Origin: Symsagittifera roscoffensis
Lineage: Eukaryota > Xenacoelomorpha > Acoela > Convolutidae
Assembly: GCF_963678635.1 (NCBI RefSeq)
Contig: NC_087071.1
Coordinates: forward strand, 31,920,141 to 31,984,140
Length of the DNA stretch: 64,000 nt
Direction: 5' to 3'
Shown: positions 9,801 through 19,221 of the stretch, piece by piece
How positions within the stretch are numbered: the first letter of the stretch is position 1
Layout: the number at the start of each line of letters is the position of its first letter
Program-made: the position numbers and the translations under genes
The notes under the pieces: model-generated
Databases searched by the model: none
The model's input: the letters and a program-made list of their open reading frames with translations, nothing else
What the model was told of the DNA's origin: nothing

Positions 9801-12727
9801 TAGAAATGGAAGTAATCAGTCAATGTGGATCTGGAGGACTTGAAGATTATAGGCCCTCGCGAATCAACATGGCCAAGTTGAAACTGGAAGGACAACTCGA
9901 CGTGGTCGAGTACAGTCGAATAACTGTGCCGGAATCGGTCCACATGGGAGATCCGGCAGGGGGTTATGTGGAGATGTTGAAAGCGAGGAACTCCGCGAGA
10001 GGGCACCTGATGGCTTGGAGCGAGAAGAGAGCCATGCAAGAATATTTGAAGGGGCTTACGGAGAACTCTAACTTCAATCGAAGAGAGTATGGCACAGTGA
10101 TGTCATCAGAAGCGAACGAAATCGGATTGGAAAAACTGCTAGAAATTTCTTGGAGGGCGGCCCTCCAGAAATACTTCGATGAGACGATGAATGCACCTGC
10201 TACTGTGGCAGCATACCTGGCTCATCCTTGCGTGAGAACTGATCTGCAAATACGACTGGCTTGGTGCTTGATGGGCATCAAAAAGGCGGAGTATGAAGCC
10301 AGTAATGACTCGAAATCACGAGAACAGGAACTAGAGTTAATGGAAGCTCTACGAGCATTGATTTCGAAAGACGATTCAGCGATAGCATGGGCTAAGCGTA
10401 AGGATGCCCTTTGCTTTGTCAGGTTCGTGGTGGATCGCATCCCCACTCCTGTGTTGGGAGAATGTATAAAGATCATTCGGCAAAAGGGAGTTGATTGCGA
10501 AAGGAACTTCCTTAGGGCACTCCTAGAGCTATATCAGGACATGCCATTGACCGTGCCAAGCAAGGAGTCGAATGATATGGAAAGCTATCGCAAGTTGGAA
10601 GAGGTGAGAAGATACTCCAACAAAGAATTGAGAGTGAGCAGAGACTTGATTGAAGCGGCCAGAGGACAAAAGGAGTTTGCAACACTAGGGAAACTGAAGT
10701 CGTTCCAATACGTGTCTGGCATACCGGGGATGGCGTATAATCCCTTCGTGAACGAAGAAGCCAGGGAAGCATACTTCGACTACGAGCAAGTCACAGTGCT
10801 CAACTTCTGGGTTGAACGGATTAAGGAAATTGGAATGTTGATGGTGGAACAACCCAAGCTTGGAATTATTTTGGAAGAACGAGTAGTCGAGCCCTCGATT
10901 CCCGAGCTAAAAGGGCAAGTGAGTTTTGATTGTGGTTCTTGGGACGGTCCCTTGAAAACCAGTCTAGTAGTGATGTGGGAACTCATGAAACCTTCCTGGT
11001 GTCCCCATCCTAACGCAGGCTTAATCTGGGACATGACCGCGGATGTCATGTTAGAACGGGATGATGATGCGAGTTTACATGATCTGGCCATGATACATCA
11101 CCTGCTGGCCATGAGATTGACGAAGAAGAAGAGCAACCCGTCCACGGAGCTGTCCGAGGAAGATACATCGAGTAATTGGTTGAAGCAAGGCACATGCTTG
11201 GCTCAACACAGTGGGATGGAAGGACATGTTTGTAACCTAGGACACTGCCTGATTACGCTAAGCGAGCAGCATCGACAACTGGCACGATTGTACGGAAGAT
11301 TGAGCATGTCAGATAAGAGTGCCATGGAGTTGGTCGCAGACTGCCATGGGGTGACGGACGTAAACCTGATCACAGCCTTGGGATTTTGCAGCATGACGAG
11401 TTCGATAGAATCGCTCGAGCGCTTGGAGCGTGCCCATGAGCTAGTGACGTCCCTCAGCGTGGAAATATTCCCTGGAGCATTACAGACAGAGCAAAAGATT
11501 GGAGGCTGGCGAGAAGCCCTAGAGAATGAAATGAATCTGAAGGATAGTGAAGCCTATCACAGACCTACTGGTTCAAAATATATGGTGGGTTCCAGCTCAG
11601 CACCGTATTGTAATAGCAAGTATCCTACGCACATGGTGGTGATGGATGCGAGGACGCAACAAGTGTTGGTTGACCAACTTTTCTCTGTGCCAAAGTGCGT
11701 GAGGTTGGCCAGAATGTCAGAGAGGTCATATGACTTGTTGGCAAAGATCTTTCGGGCAGTCCCGAAGAGATCCGAAGGCGAGTTGCAAGACGTTGTGGGT
11801 GAAGAGTTCATGAGACTGAACGAAGGAAACGTGAGTGAGTTCGAGAAACAGAAAGCGAGTGGAGCGTTACCTACTGAATTCCCCACTATAGAAGAGAAAG
11901 ACGACCTACATAGAATTCTGATGGAAGTGGAACCGTTGCTGGGAGCCTCAGGGTATCGGACCCGAAGGAACATAGTGAGAACCCATGGGGAGTATCCTTG
12001 CCACTGCTTAGCGCAGACGTTGTGGTACCCTAAACGCGGGAATCTGATCCTAGTCTGGGACGTGGAGGAGTTGTACTCCACGGGGTTGCCCGATCAGAAT
12101 CAACAAGTGTCAATCGTGGTGGTTAGCGCCATGCTAGCAGTGAGGTGGTTGGAGGCTAACGCGGACACAAGTGAGCAGGAGACTCCTGAACAGCTGAGCA
12201 ACGTGAAAATGAGTAGTGAATTGGATCTTTTCAGAACCACCTGCAAGGTTCTGAGAATACCTAAAGCCATTGAAAGAATATGGTCAAGGCAAAGATTGAT
12301 GCCTTGGTTCCGTGCAGTGATGACATCTTGGATGTATGAACGCGCGAAGCGTCACATGTCAAGGAATACGGAAGCCTATCAATCTTTCCAGCTAGATATA
12401 GGACCAGGAGCCTATAAGCGAGCATTCTTGACGCACAGAAACGCGGTCACCACAGCGGTGAAGCGGGTAGCTGGAGCGCCTTGTGTTACTGAAGATGAGA
12501 AGAAAGAGGTCTTAAGAGCTGACCTAGAACGAAACGTGAGCCTGAGTCTTCACAACAGCTTTTGCAGGAACCGGGAGCAGAAGGTGAATGTGGACTTGCT
12601 ACCTTGTTGCAAACCGAGGCTGTTGGAACAGGAGGGTTGGGGCACGGCCCGCAACTCTCTGGACATGTTAGAGAAAGTTCTGGAAGACAGTGACGCTGAA
12701 CATCAGGATGGAGAAATGATGGAATGA
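3872..12727 (+). CDS. Giant retroelement protein with SGNH-hydrolase domain
   Basis: I start at ATG 3872 (MGDTNELMEF); the open frame extends to a TTG at 3785 but has no ATG there. The length is 2951 codons without a break. A predicted coiled coil lies at about residues 150-218. An SGNH/GDSL hydrolase fold follows: IIGDSLV (D403, S404), FGGAS, LGTNDV (N453, D454) and GGVHF (H550). The Asp expected three residues before the His is Gly547, so the triad lacks its usual acid. Residues ~868-1050 look like a second, degenerate SGNH domain (AGSD at 874-877, AGSNDH at 924-929). Then come a long unrecognised helical region, an acidic stretch (~residues 1680-1740), a basic stretch (~1880-1960) and a C-terminal part I cannot place. 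SGNH esterase domains are known in the ORF1 proteins of some LINE elements; their presence in an LTR-type element is the odd point. The function here is unknown. Confidence 0.8.
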   Translation: MGDTNELMEFLSASLGATLDEIYQRLIDCDFTREDPGLAMFVVALLNALGREGRGNRPTEVVLMLAFGESGTAERGRNRLMRWRRGEMSGHDLAREPGLGEQRDHRLGEMPLPVQPAQPLIGAKRQRDGPGPSHSVDSPTAAPPLKRVRVSEIEIQTSETIETLEKKERDQSELCAKLQEYRAIARERDEWKKKFEDLQVAYKEDEIKHLKELYMAKVSQVSPEILASMRSSEGSNDTRPRTTTQELCASRGPEVLDLRASRGPEAPQQTRPSASSQRFTIPDPSDTYLAPQFQESFNQVARAAMDEINRGTERTLARIVPSQRRDHSSNSSERATRTIACSAPGGVFEKSRVVDIRKNLMARHQFTQVPAEHPRACLNDMSWNPATNDQVIPPGSRHLIIGDSLVRDLNEIFVYGHTTILSFGGASVAQVIKMMEFQSEDHLDTLIIMLGTNDVSRAPVTPENKWEPLLVCLLNELKEKYRPKLVILCTIPPNPLVGTIAADFMNGNVTRWNEMTRSLVRNNPGELRLLDLENMLRMTDHIAITKGGVHFNTQRGRHWINDVFQTQLREAEQESRATGSLARTNLTGGSRIRATVPESLANRLGPLATETVGAATVAPSSNVRDRLGTAPPPRPQSIGSRLGRSVEQNNRNNSQTASRRNDSPATTNPASTAGPSTSTVPAEGIESGSRLLWNRSDPSHWGQYKTDMSAKLNMNTLTCREDAMRMTGGESPTVSRLYRIPGVDWLLAEQEKFSSSTSLRHVDLDGLPHDNTFGPLNTRSLTDVRDRTRERTPPVRKGKFQTENKPNNKHHKMYRQFAKPPGQTPGEYSRDYPRTTTVVGDDKRYGNLKAPIGDGLFAAYDPLDMKAAKYLVVAGSDYLYTPRSLFWPDVIFLTAPKLDWGQAIGMMISVRRVVSMEPQVIVVAGSNDHLQSRGLLSRLTDGSIPSNEVIGEAIMTLLSAMAEVEAAARQRFTMNVVKVIFVLSPGYAALPEPLQFVYTMVTTIAEGIFNVIIPAPNRVVDPDNYYPSRSELPAVWADISNAIQGLRDCSTTRLVLDEVLGLELSNFARLLKLRPGVDDDHLLVQQVADDLWFRQMDQAENEQGRMIRKNMTSAEEDLMAMALRTKPHNNIWLYLSPRLCTLGEDAFEHAPAIIKEIHAYLKTLLNARELAGGKMLKLMQDVNTMSLDKFQADVLATKAQYERSDAILGGMGVGWTPSFLSTCYPRASRNLIASFVKDIRKLSIGLVLALYVTFGHENFVKGPANLFTQALADLRLDGLLTLIAMTYGRLGDLLVLLRYPEQLQGPSREFNARLETASLKKMKDWRTLLLQYLLQQNRSVTGEDKVATNASECKQYCGMPLLTDLAVMMRIDPLALVHGLREFVTVVYGPVMSFAFPDVQVKAYRNSVLYVNLVSVVDCSVLNWVEQSELRKLASDDRLFGRIAEPGWVLMDFNNHFKYRMGREDLSHIQFNPKLWNLRPVVKDTGEAVVVPQLPGAYAHARENQQTWLPGSRPLPDQCHRYPPIRRMLLGVTSPIIAPRIGAARDAEKRMLKWSGGMEPRFISWNAAAAHMFDFSFPDAWSRKKIKALPSRRPEVSAETWNEVYSSADDLSRLKWSGEAKVVMLEVASESRGGSYITIEDLAPHGEELVEFLVDDELFYHAGDMAVPARPDSGTDARQGPSGPRPKPDADDDELMDQDDNDDGTGSKTEKPGETDLGALERDLLEYRFSEDDDGEVDGSLLLMAPSSFMSPTKEASADLSPIDPISQARECRSRDPQKLLYESPRRRKIEESMKISFLSTLPEEEWERYQMELEGKTGAIWSRVNFMEKSWDVIRRYGTQSIMKVGLNQPIMREVLEKIVSSMESDVLTESVTEDSADDQHVAKKLPVRRARKGLKRLKGRTGSRAMNPRVVKSRANAVVTSLTSAGRSGESGQGDSTTLTGGEKENLIPPMLLAGLTVTATRSKKTARTLADTKLEMEVISQCGSGGLEDYRPSRINMAKLKLEGQLDVVEYSRITVPESVHMGDPAGGYVEMLKARNSARGHLMAWSEKRAMQEYLKGLTENSNFNRREYGTVMSSEANEIGLEKLLEISWRAALQKYFDETMNAPATVAAYLAHPCVRTDLQIRLAWCLMGIKKAEYEASNDSKSREQELELMEALRALISKDDSAIAWAKRKDALCFVRFVVDRIPTPVLGECIKIIRQKGVDCERNFLRALLELYQDMPLTVPSKESNDMESYRKLEEVRRYSNKELRVSRDLIEAARGQKEFATLGKLKSFQYVSGIPGMAYNPFVNEEAREAYFDYEQVTVLNFWVERIKEIGMLMVEQPKLGIILEERVVEPSIPELKGQVSFDCGSWDGPLKTSLVVMWELMKPSWCPHPNAGLIWDMTADVMLERDDDASLHDLAMIHHLLAMRLTKKKSNPSTELSEEDTSSNWLKQGTCLAQHSGMEGHVCNLGHCLITLSEQHRQLARLYGRLSMSDKSAMELVADCHGVTDVNLITALGFCSMTSSIESLERLERAHELVTSLSVEIFPGALQTEQKIGGWREALENEMNLKDSEAYHRPTGSKYMVGSSSAPYCNSKYPTHMVVMDARTQQVLVDQLFSVPKCVRLARMSERSYDLLAKIFRAVPKRSEGELQDVVGEEFMRLNEGNVSEFEKQKASGALPTEFPTIEEKDDLHRILMEVEPLLGASGYRTRRNIVRTHGEYPCHCLAQTLWYPKRGNLILVWDVEELYSTGLPDQNQQVSIVVVSAMLAVRWLEANADTSEQETPEQLSNVKMSSELDLFRTTCKVLRIPKAIERIWSRQRLMPWFRAVMTSWMYERAKRHMSRNTEAYQSFQLDIGPGAYKRAFLTHRNAVTTAVKRVAGAPCVTEDEKKEVLRADLERNVSLSLHNSFCRNREQKVNVDLLPCCKPRLLEQEGWGTARNSLDMLEKVLEDSDAEHQDGEMME

Positions 12728-13555
12728 AGATGACCGAAGGAGAGAAGAGAAGGAGAAAGAACTTGATTGTCTTTGTGTGTAAAAACTTGAACAAATCAAC
12801 CAAGTTTTGATTATTGAACTTGTGAAACTTTTTGTTTTGATTTAGTTTGGTCAGACCAAACTTTGAAAATGTTGCAATTGTTAAAATTGTTGATTTTGTT
12901 GATTTTAGTTACTACTATCTATGTATGTATATAAGGAGCATAGGTGAGTATATTTACCTATTTATTCCCGACTGAAGTTTTTAACCTGTGTAAGACACAA
13001 ATTCACTGTGTGGCGACATGGTAAGTTTGAGTAAATTCGCTCGAGAAGGGTGGGTAACTCAATAACTTTCCTAGCCACAGAGTTTCTTAGTTTTAATATT
13101 GAAAGGACCGCATAAATGACTGATTATACTTGGTGAGTGAAGTTAAGTTAATTTTAACGGGTGCGTGGCCGTGCCACGTCCCACTTTTTAATCACAAAGA
13201 GCGAAAAGAAGTTTTATAACAAGACGACGTAAGTAGTCAGAAAAGAAATTTTATCTAGGACACTCCTCATGGTGCAAATTTTGTGAAAATGTTGAAAGGC
13301 AGTGAGATGTAGTACGATGCCATTTGTGAACACGTAGTGAGTTGAGGTGGAGTAGATAAATTTCATTTTCTTATGCGATTTGTAAGATTGGTTACAGAAA
13401 ACTGGATACCTACTTGACGATAACCCGGTGTTGTGCGATCAATAGGGACATTGATGGAGACTTGTCCGGGGAGTATGTGCCATTCTGCCGGATGACACAG
13501 CATAACCTTCCCGCGACAGAAATAAAAGTGACTAAAGGCCTTATGAACAGAAAAG
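12728..13555 (+). other. 3' noncoding region of the giant LTR element
   Basis: This 828-bp AT-rich tract lies between the giant ORF stop and the LTR. It contains one GTCCGGGGAG copy near 13463 and ends in a purine-rich tract (GAACAGAAAAG, 13545-13555) directly before TG of the LTR. The position and composition fit a polypurine tract that primes plus-strand synthesis. No ORF is supported. Confidence 0.6.
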
Positions 13556-14360
13556 TGTTGCGACGGAGGGTCAGAATGTTCTAGAATTTTTATTTTTAAA
13601 ATTTCGATCGGAAGAAGAACATTTCTGAGAAATAAAAAAAAAGACGGCCATTTTGAATAGAAAAGACGAAAATCAGAACCACGATATAGATTGTGAAGAA
13701 CAGTTGTATCAGAGACAGAAAAACACGGAGCCTCTTATCGTGGCAAAAACACACGATAAGGACCTTAGCGACAGATATTTGTGGAGACGGAGGCTTCAGT
13801 GGGGGGAAGAGAAATACCACGGAACCCTCCCGGGACACGAAATATAGGAGATAAGAGTGTTATCTCAAGAAAATCACGGGAGCGGAGGCTTGGTCCCCCA
13901 GAGACTGTTATATGTGAAGGGACTGGGTAAACTGACTATAACAGCTGCTGTAATGTCCTAGATCTTAATTAACACCGTTATTATTTAATATTTCAGAGCA
14001 TGAGTAGATAGAAAAAGGAAAGGGTCAATCCATCTCCAATGGATTTAATATAAAACTGTCACACAAAAACATAATAAAATAGGTTGTTCGAGCCGTGTTT
14101 TTAATGACAATCACGTAGTCTGAGGATCCGAGACTCAGCTATGTGGTTGTGTTCGCATGCAAACGAAAGCTGATCAAAAGTCGTTTGACTGATGGCCTAA
14201 AAATGGTAACTTTTTACTTTGCCCTAAACAGACCAGAAAATCAACTGGCAAGGTCGAGACGGTGAAAAACGAGTAGAATTAAGGTAACTGACGCCTGCCA
14301 GTCGTTGATAGGTACTTTTTCTACGCTCCGTCGCTGTGTGATATTTGGGCGAATGTTACA
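13556..14360 (+). repeat. 3' LTR of the giant element (family A, 805 bp)
   Basis: It begins TGTTGCGACGG just after a purine tract and ends TGTTACA, giving TG...CA ends. It contains an AATAAAATAGG polyadenylation-like signal near 14073. Its layout parallels the LTR at 17991-18879: both share the TTTTAAAATTTCG start region, a GGTTGATCCATCT/GGTCAATCCATCT box and a GTTCGAGCC/GTTCCGACC box after AATAAA. The families are therefore related but diverged. The left border is inferred, and the right border is well supported by the interrupted family B LTR. Confidence 0.7.
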
Positions 14361-14659
14361 TGTCCAATAAAAAGTAACTTAACGGATTGTTCCGACCCTG
14401 TTTTTAACGGCGTTCGCGTATTTTGGGTATTTTGAGACCTAAGTATGGGGACGTTCTTATTTTCTAGAGTGGGGGGATATTTTGGTAGTAGCCTTTAAGC
14501 TGTAACGGGTTCTAGTCTCATGTCGCAAGCGAACCGAATTGGCTCCGACCGTTCTTGAGGTAGAAAACACAAGAGATAGTGTCCCTGACTGTTGAGCCAA
14601 TGGTTAGAGGGCCTATTTATCTTAAGCCTCATATGTGACCGAAGTAGGCGACTGTTACA
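14361..14659 (+). repeat. Right part of a family B LTR, target of the giant element
   Basis: These 299 bp match 18579-18879 closely (TGTCCAATAAAAAGTAAC through GGCGACTGTTACA). The match begins mid-LTR exactly where the giant element ends, so the giant element inserted into this LTR. The missing left part must lie left of the window. TGTCC next to the junction may be the target duplication. Confidence 0.85.
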
Positions 14660-15093
14660 TTAGGTATAGACAGAAAAATGTTTAATGTGAAAATGCCTAA
14701 ACTGACTCCATCCAAAAAGGAGTAAGCTTCAAGAAACTGAATATAGCTAAAACAGTTTGATTTTACAAGGCATGCTGTGAGTTAGAAGATAAACTTAAGA
14801 GAATTTCTCAGAAACTGAAGTCTGATGATATATTTGCCCGAATTCCAACTTTGCAAACTTTGTTGAATTTTTGTTATTTGGTATAGCCATTGTCATAGGT
14901 TATTTTTATGATCGATAAACTTTTGTTAAAATCCTAAGTAACTTTTGTCTAATATGGTTTTTGAAATTGGGGTTTTAAGAGAGTAAAAACTCAAATTTGC
15001 TCAAGTGTACTAATCACATTTAAGAAGGCCTCTTAAACACAAAGGATCCAAAAAAAATGTGAGTTCGTTTAATTTATACTTTTAAGGTATACG
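14660..15093. other. AT-rich spacer, no feature seen
   Basis: About 430 bp after the family B LTR end. It may be internal sequence of that old LTR element. I see no ORF, repeat border or RNA gene. Confidence 0.4.
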
Positions 15094-16749
15094 ATAAATT
15101 TTAGAAGTTAATGTACATTTGATAAAGTTTAGAGGTCAACTGTGATTGCTTAATTTTACAACATTTTTTTTGGAATCAAATATATTGGAGAATAATGTAA
15201 ATCATTTCTGTAATTTTTTTCTTTGTCATTTAGATTAGTCCATTGTAAATATCTTGACGACGCACGTAGTTGTGGAACGTTTGAAATTCTATTTAAACTC
15301 CATTGTTTCTACTGATGAAATTGACGACTTTTTAATACTGGTCTTTATAGGGAAGGAAATTTCGGTTGTGTGGGATTATCACAACCTAGGGCAAGGATGT
15401 TGAAGTTCGGGAAATTAAGGTTTCTGTCCTGCGTGCATGCAATCAGTGTATCTATTATATATTTAAATGCGGGCTTCACTAACTCGCCATGCTCAAGTTT
15501 TTTAACGCAATATTTTTGCTTGTTCAACGAAATATTTTTTCACGTTTAAGCTATATCGTACATTGCAATAGTTAAGATTTTTTTTTCGATTGTCCAATTT
15601 GATGTCAAGGATTGTTTCACAAAATAAGCTTTCTAAGGTTGGTTGAAGCTGATTGTTTGGTTCTTTTTCCTTTTACCCACCTCACATAAGCATTAATTTT
15701 ATGGTTCAACGAGAGGATTTACATGATTAAAAATGAAGTCCAAATTTGTTGGTCATGAACTAGCTAGTCTGCATGCCAATTTGTGTAACAATCGGACAAA
15801 GTGAACCAAAAAAAATTACGTGGAAAAATTAATAGGGATATGTTAGTGTGGCACCTCCTAGAGTGGTGTAGATCTTTGCGGTGGGGTCCGCAGTATTCGG
15901 ATCTACCCGTTGTATCCTGGGGAATTGGTCTGAAGTTTTGGGCTGTCGGGCGGGTATTTGTACTTCCTATTTCCTGCGCGATGTATTGGATCACGTGTTT
16001 CCAATATGTCACCGACGGTTCATCAAACGAGGCCATTTTTGCAAACGTCACACGCCGCATTGCCCAGTGCTCAAAGACGTAAGTGCGAACCTTGAGGATC
16101 CTTGCTTCGGCAAACGCAAGCCTTGAGGGTCACTCGACATTTTTTTTTGCGCTTGCCCTATCTGGATACGGCGTTGAAAGCCACCAGACTAAGTGCCAAT
16201 AGTAGTCTCGCAGGTCTTCGGATAGAAACGACTTTCGTACAACTTTCTTTGTTAGTGGAGACCAAAAACGGGGGACTGTTATCTACAGAATGTCCTGATG
16301 ATGTGAAAGCTATTTGTGGAAAATGGGTCTTCCCGAAGTTGAAGGAATGGTAACCGCCATAATGCTTTAAGCACTGTGGATCCTATGATGTAATCTTAGG
16401 ATGGTTTCATACCCGGTGATTTTAAAAAGGTCGGATTCGTAAGGTGGAAAGCTATCAACTTATTACTCTCAAAAAATAGTGCTTCTTGGTGAAACTAAAT
16501 CTCAGTGATGGTCCTTTATGACTATGATAATACTGAGGACTACGAAAAAAGTTTGCAGGTGAAGGGAAAAAGAAAAAGCGCCAAACGTTGTTTTCAAATA
16601 AACTAATAGAAAAAGTCATCCTTTTTTCGGAGTCATTGTTTTCGTCTGAATTTCCTTTTTTTCTAAATGCAGCTTTACTATCACTGAAACTTGTTCTGCT
16701 CCTTTGAATTTGTAAACTCTAATTTTGAATAATTACATACTTTTTTACA
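15094..16749 (+). repeat. Tandem repeat unit X, copy 1 (~1.66 kb)
   Basis: The stretch from AAATTTTAGAAGTTAATG at 15094 to about 16340 repeats at 16750-17990 with an offset of about 1656-1660 bp and few differences. Shared marks are TTGACGACGCACGTAGTTG, the CATGAACTAGCTAGTCTGC box and CGTTTTGGCTGTCGGG-like segments. Parts recur at 22.8-23.2 kb and 58.25-59.3 kb. The unit carries open stretches on both strands (for example 15801-16082), but none has a recognisable domain. It may be a nonautonomous element or a local segmental duplication. Confidence 0.8.
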
Positions 16750-17990
16750 TAAATTTTAGAAGTTAATGTACATTTGATAAAATTTAGAGGTCAACTGTGA
16801 CATGTTAATTTTACAACATATTTTTGGAATCAAATATATTGGAGAATAATGTTAATCATTTCTGTAATTTTTTTCTTTGTCATTTAGATTAGTTCATTGT
16901 AAATATCTTGACGACGCACGTAGTTGTGGAACGTTTGAAAATCTATTTAAACTCCATTGTTTCTACTGATGAAATTGACGCCTTTTTAATACTGGTCTTC
17001 ATAGGGAAGGAAATTTCGGTTGTGTGGGATTATCACACCCTAGGGCAAGGATGTTGAAGTTTGGGAAATTAAGGTTTCTGTCCTGCGTGTATGCAATCAG
17101 TGTATCTATTATGTATTTAAATGCGGGCTTCACTATCTCGCCATGCTCAAGTTTTTTTAACGCAATATTTTTGCTTGTTCAACGAAATATTTTTTCACGT
17201 TTAAGCTATATCGTACATTGCAATAGTTAAGATTTTTTTTTCGATTGTCCAATTTGATGTCAAGGATTGTTTCACAAAATAAGCTTTCTAAGGTTGGTTG
17301 AAGCTGATTGTTTGGTTATTTTTCCTTTTACCCACCTCACATAAGCATTAATTTTATGGTTCAACGAGAGGATTTACATGATTAAAAATGAAGTCCAAAT
17401 TTGTTGGTCATGAACTAGCTAGTCTGCATGCCAATTTGTGTAACAATCGGACAAAGTGAACCAAAAAAATTACGTGGAAAAATTAATAGGGATATGTTAG
17501 TGTGTCACCTCTTAGAGTGGTGTAGACCTTTGCGGTGGGGTCCGCAGTATTCAGATCTACCCGTTGTATCCTGGGGATTTCGTCTGAAGTTTTGGGCTGT
17601 CGGGCGGGTATTTGTACTTCCTATTTCCTGCGCGATGTATTGGATCACGTGTTTCCAATATGTCACCGACGGTTCATCAAATGAGGCCATTTTTGCAAAC
17701 GTCACATGCCGCATTGCCCAGTGCTCAAAGACGTATGTGCGAACCTTGGGGAGCCTTGCTTCGGCAAACGCAAGCCTTGGAGGTCACTCGACATTTTTTT
17801 TTGCGCTTGCCCTATCTGGACACGGCCTTGAAAGCCACCAGACTAAGTGCCAATAGTAGTCTCGCAGGTCTTCGGATAGAAACGACTTTCGTACATTTTT
17901 CTTTGTTAGTGGAGATCAAAAACGGGGGACTGTTATCTACAGAATGTCCTGATGATGTGAAAGCTATTTGTGGAAAATGGGCCTTCCCGA
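16750..17990 (+). repeat. Tandem repeat unit X, copy 2, cut by LTR
   Basis: This is the second tandem copy of unit X. Homology with copy 1 stops after CTTCCCGAA at 17990, where a family B LTR begins. It resumes near 19222 (AAAAAATAGTGCTTCTTGG, matching about 16472), with about 130 bp of the unit missing. Confidence 0.8.
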
Positions 17991-18879
17991 ATGTGCCAGT
18001 CGGTCATGTCTGGAGGTTTGACCTTGAGAAACACGTAAATTTGGAGTGAAGTTTTAATTTTAAAAATTTCGAATGGAGCCTGTCATGCTCAGTTTTCTCG
18101 AACCAACTGAAAACGCAAAATCAAAATCAGAACGTCCGAATTAACAATTGCGGGAAACTACTCAAGAAAAAGGCAGAAAATTGCTATTCGCAATTTCTCG
18201 ATACGAAATAATAAGAGAGTAGAGCTGTCTTATCCTGAAAACAGGAGAATAGAATACAGACTTGAGAAAGGACGACTATTCGAACGGAAAGGAGTGAACA
18301 TTCAATGGAAGAGTGGGCAACTCGAGTGTCCCAATGGTTCATTCAGAAACTTTGATTCTTGAGACAGAACTTACTTCTGTTGTTAAAACTAATTAGCATC
18401 AAACTTATTTAGTTATATTATTTGATTCTCAAGCTGCTCATCTTTTAGTTACTCCTCATACTCAAGTGCATCGACATGTGAGTTCTCAATTTAAATTTCT
18501 CGAGTGTATTTTATGATAGTTATGTTGAGATAAGGCGAGTTTTAGGTTGATCCATCTGAAATGGATCAAAGTTCCACTGTCCAATAAAAAGTAACTAAGC
18601 GGATTGTTCCGACCCGGTTTTTAACGGCGTTCATGTATTTTGGGTATTTCGAGACCTAAGTATGGGGACGTTTTTATTTCTAGAGTGGGGGGGGGGTATT
18701 TTGGTAGTGGCCTTTAAGCTGTAACGGGTTCCAGTCTCATGTCGCAAGCGAACCGAATTGGCTCCGACCGTTCTTGAGGTAGAAAAACACAAGAGATAGT
18801 GTCCCTGACTCTTGAGCCAATGGTTATAGGGCCTATTTTTCTTAAGCCTCATATGTGACTAAAGTAGGCGACTGTTACA
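17991..18879 (+). repeat. Family B LTR (889 bp)
   Basis: It starts TGTGCCAGTCGG at the break in unit X and ends ACTGTTACA. It contains an AATAAA-like polyadenylation signal at about 18583 and a G run near 18690. The right 301 bp match 14361-14659. No matching target duplication flanks it, and leader-like sequence follows. It is thus the 5' LTR of a truncated element and not a clean solo LTR. Confidence 0.75.
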
Positions 18880-19221
18880 TAGTGTTTTTATGGCGCTCCT
18901 GGGTGTTTTTACGACATCATGACTACGGAGTCGAACCCACTTGACACAGCTCCGGGCTACATGCCCATTCTAGAGTACCGGTGGTACGGTTCAGCGGGAA
19001 CGTGTAAACCTTCCGGTTGTACCGTGATAGCTTTTTAAGAAAACTCAAGAAAACTTCCTGGTACGCTCTCCGAACGAGGCTTAGCTAACCGAGTGAAGGG
19101 GGGCAACTAGGGGGACAAAAACACGAGCAAAAAAGAATACAAATAGGAACAAAAACCATAAAACGAAAAAAGACAGTGACTTTGATACCAAATTAGTTGG
19201 ATAAAACCTTTGTATTAATTA
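18880..19221 (+). mobile_element. Leader remnant of family B LTR element with PBS-like site
   Basis: TGGCGCTCCTGGG at 18891, 11 bp after the LTR end, begins with TGG as tRNA primer-binding sites do. Which tRNA is complementary was not worked out. The rest is noncoding leader with an A-rich end. The internal coding region is missing, so the element was deleted or rearranged at its 3' side. Confidence 0.45.

Larger units (their letters stand above)
1..14360 (+). mobile_element. Giant Ty3-like LTR retrotransposon, 5' part outside window
   Basis: Integrase-bearing pol, a shifted macro-domain frame, a 2951-codon ORF, a noncoding 3' region, a purine-rich tract and a TG...CA repeat follow each other on one strand with no other element between them. 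I read this as one element. Its right end is fixed at 14360 because the next base continues in the middle of a different LTR whose full copy is at 17991-18879. The 5' LTR, gag, protease, reverse transcriptase and RNase H would lie left of the window. More than 14 kb is very long for a Ty3 element, whose usual length is 5-8 kb. An alternative is that the giant ORF belongs to a separate element, but I see no LTR between 3430 and 3871. Confidence 0.75.

Noticed and set aside
15764-17856. ORFs of 80-145 codons on both strands in unit X (e.g. 17428-17856 +, 17505-17714 -)
   Set aside because: Overlapping on opposite strands, no known domain, and open only because of the repeat; coding not supported.
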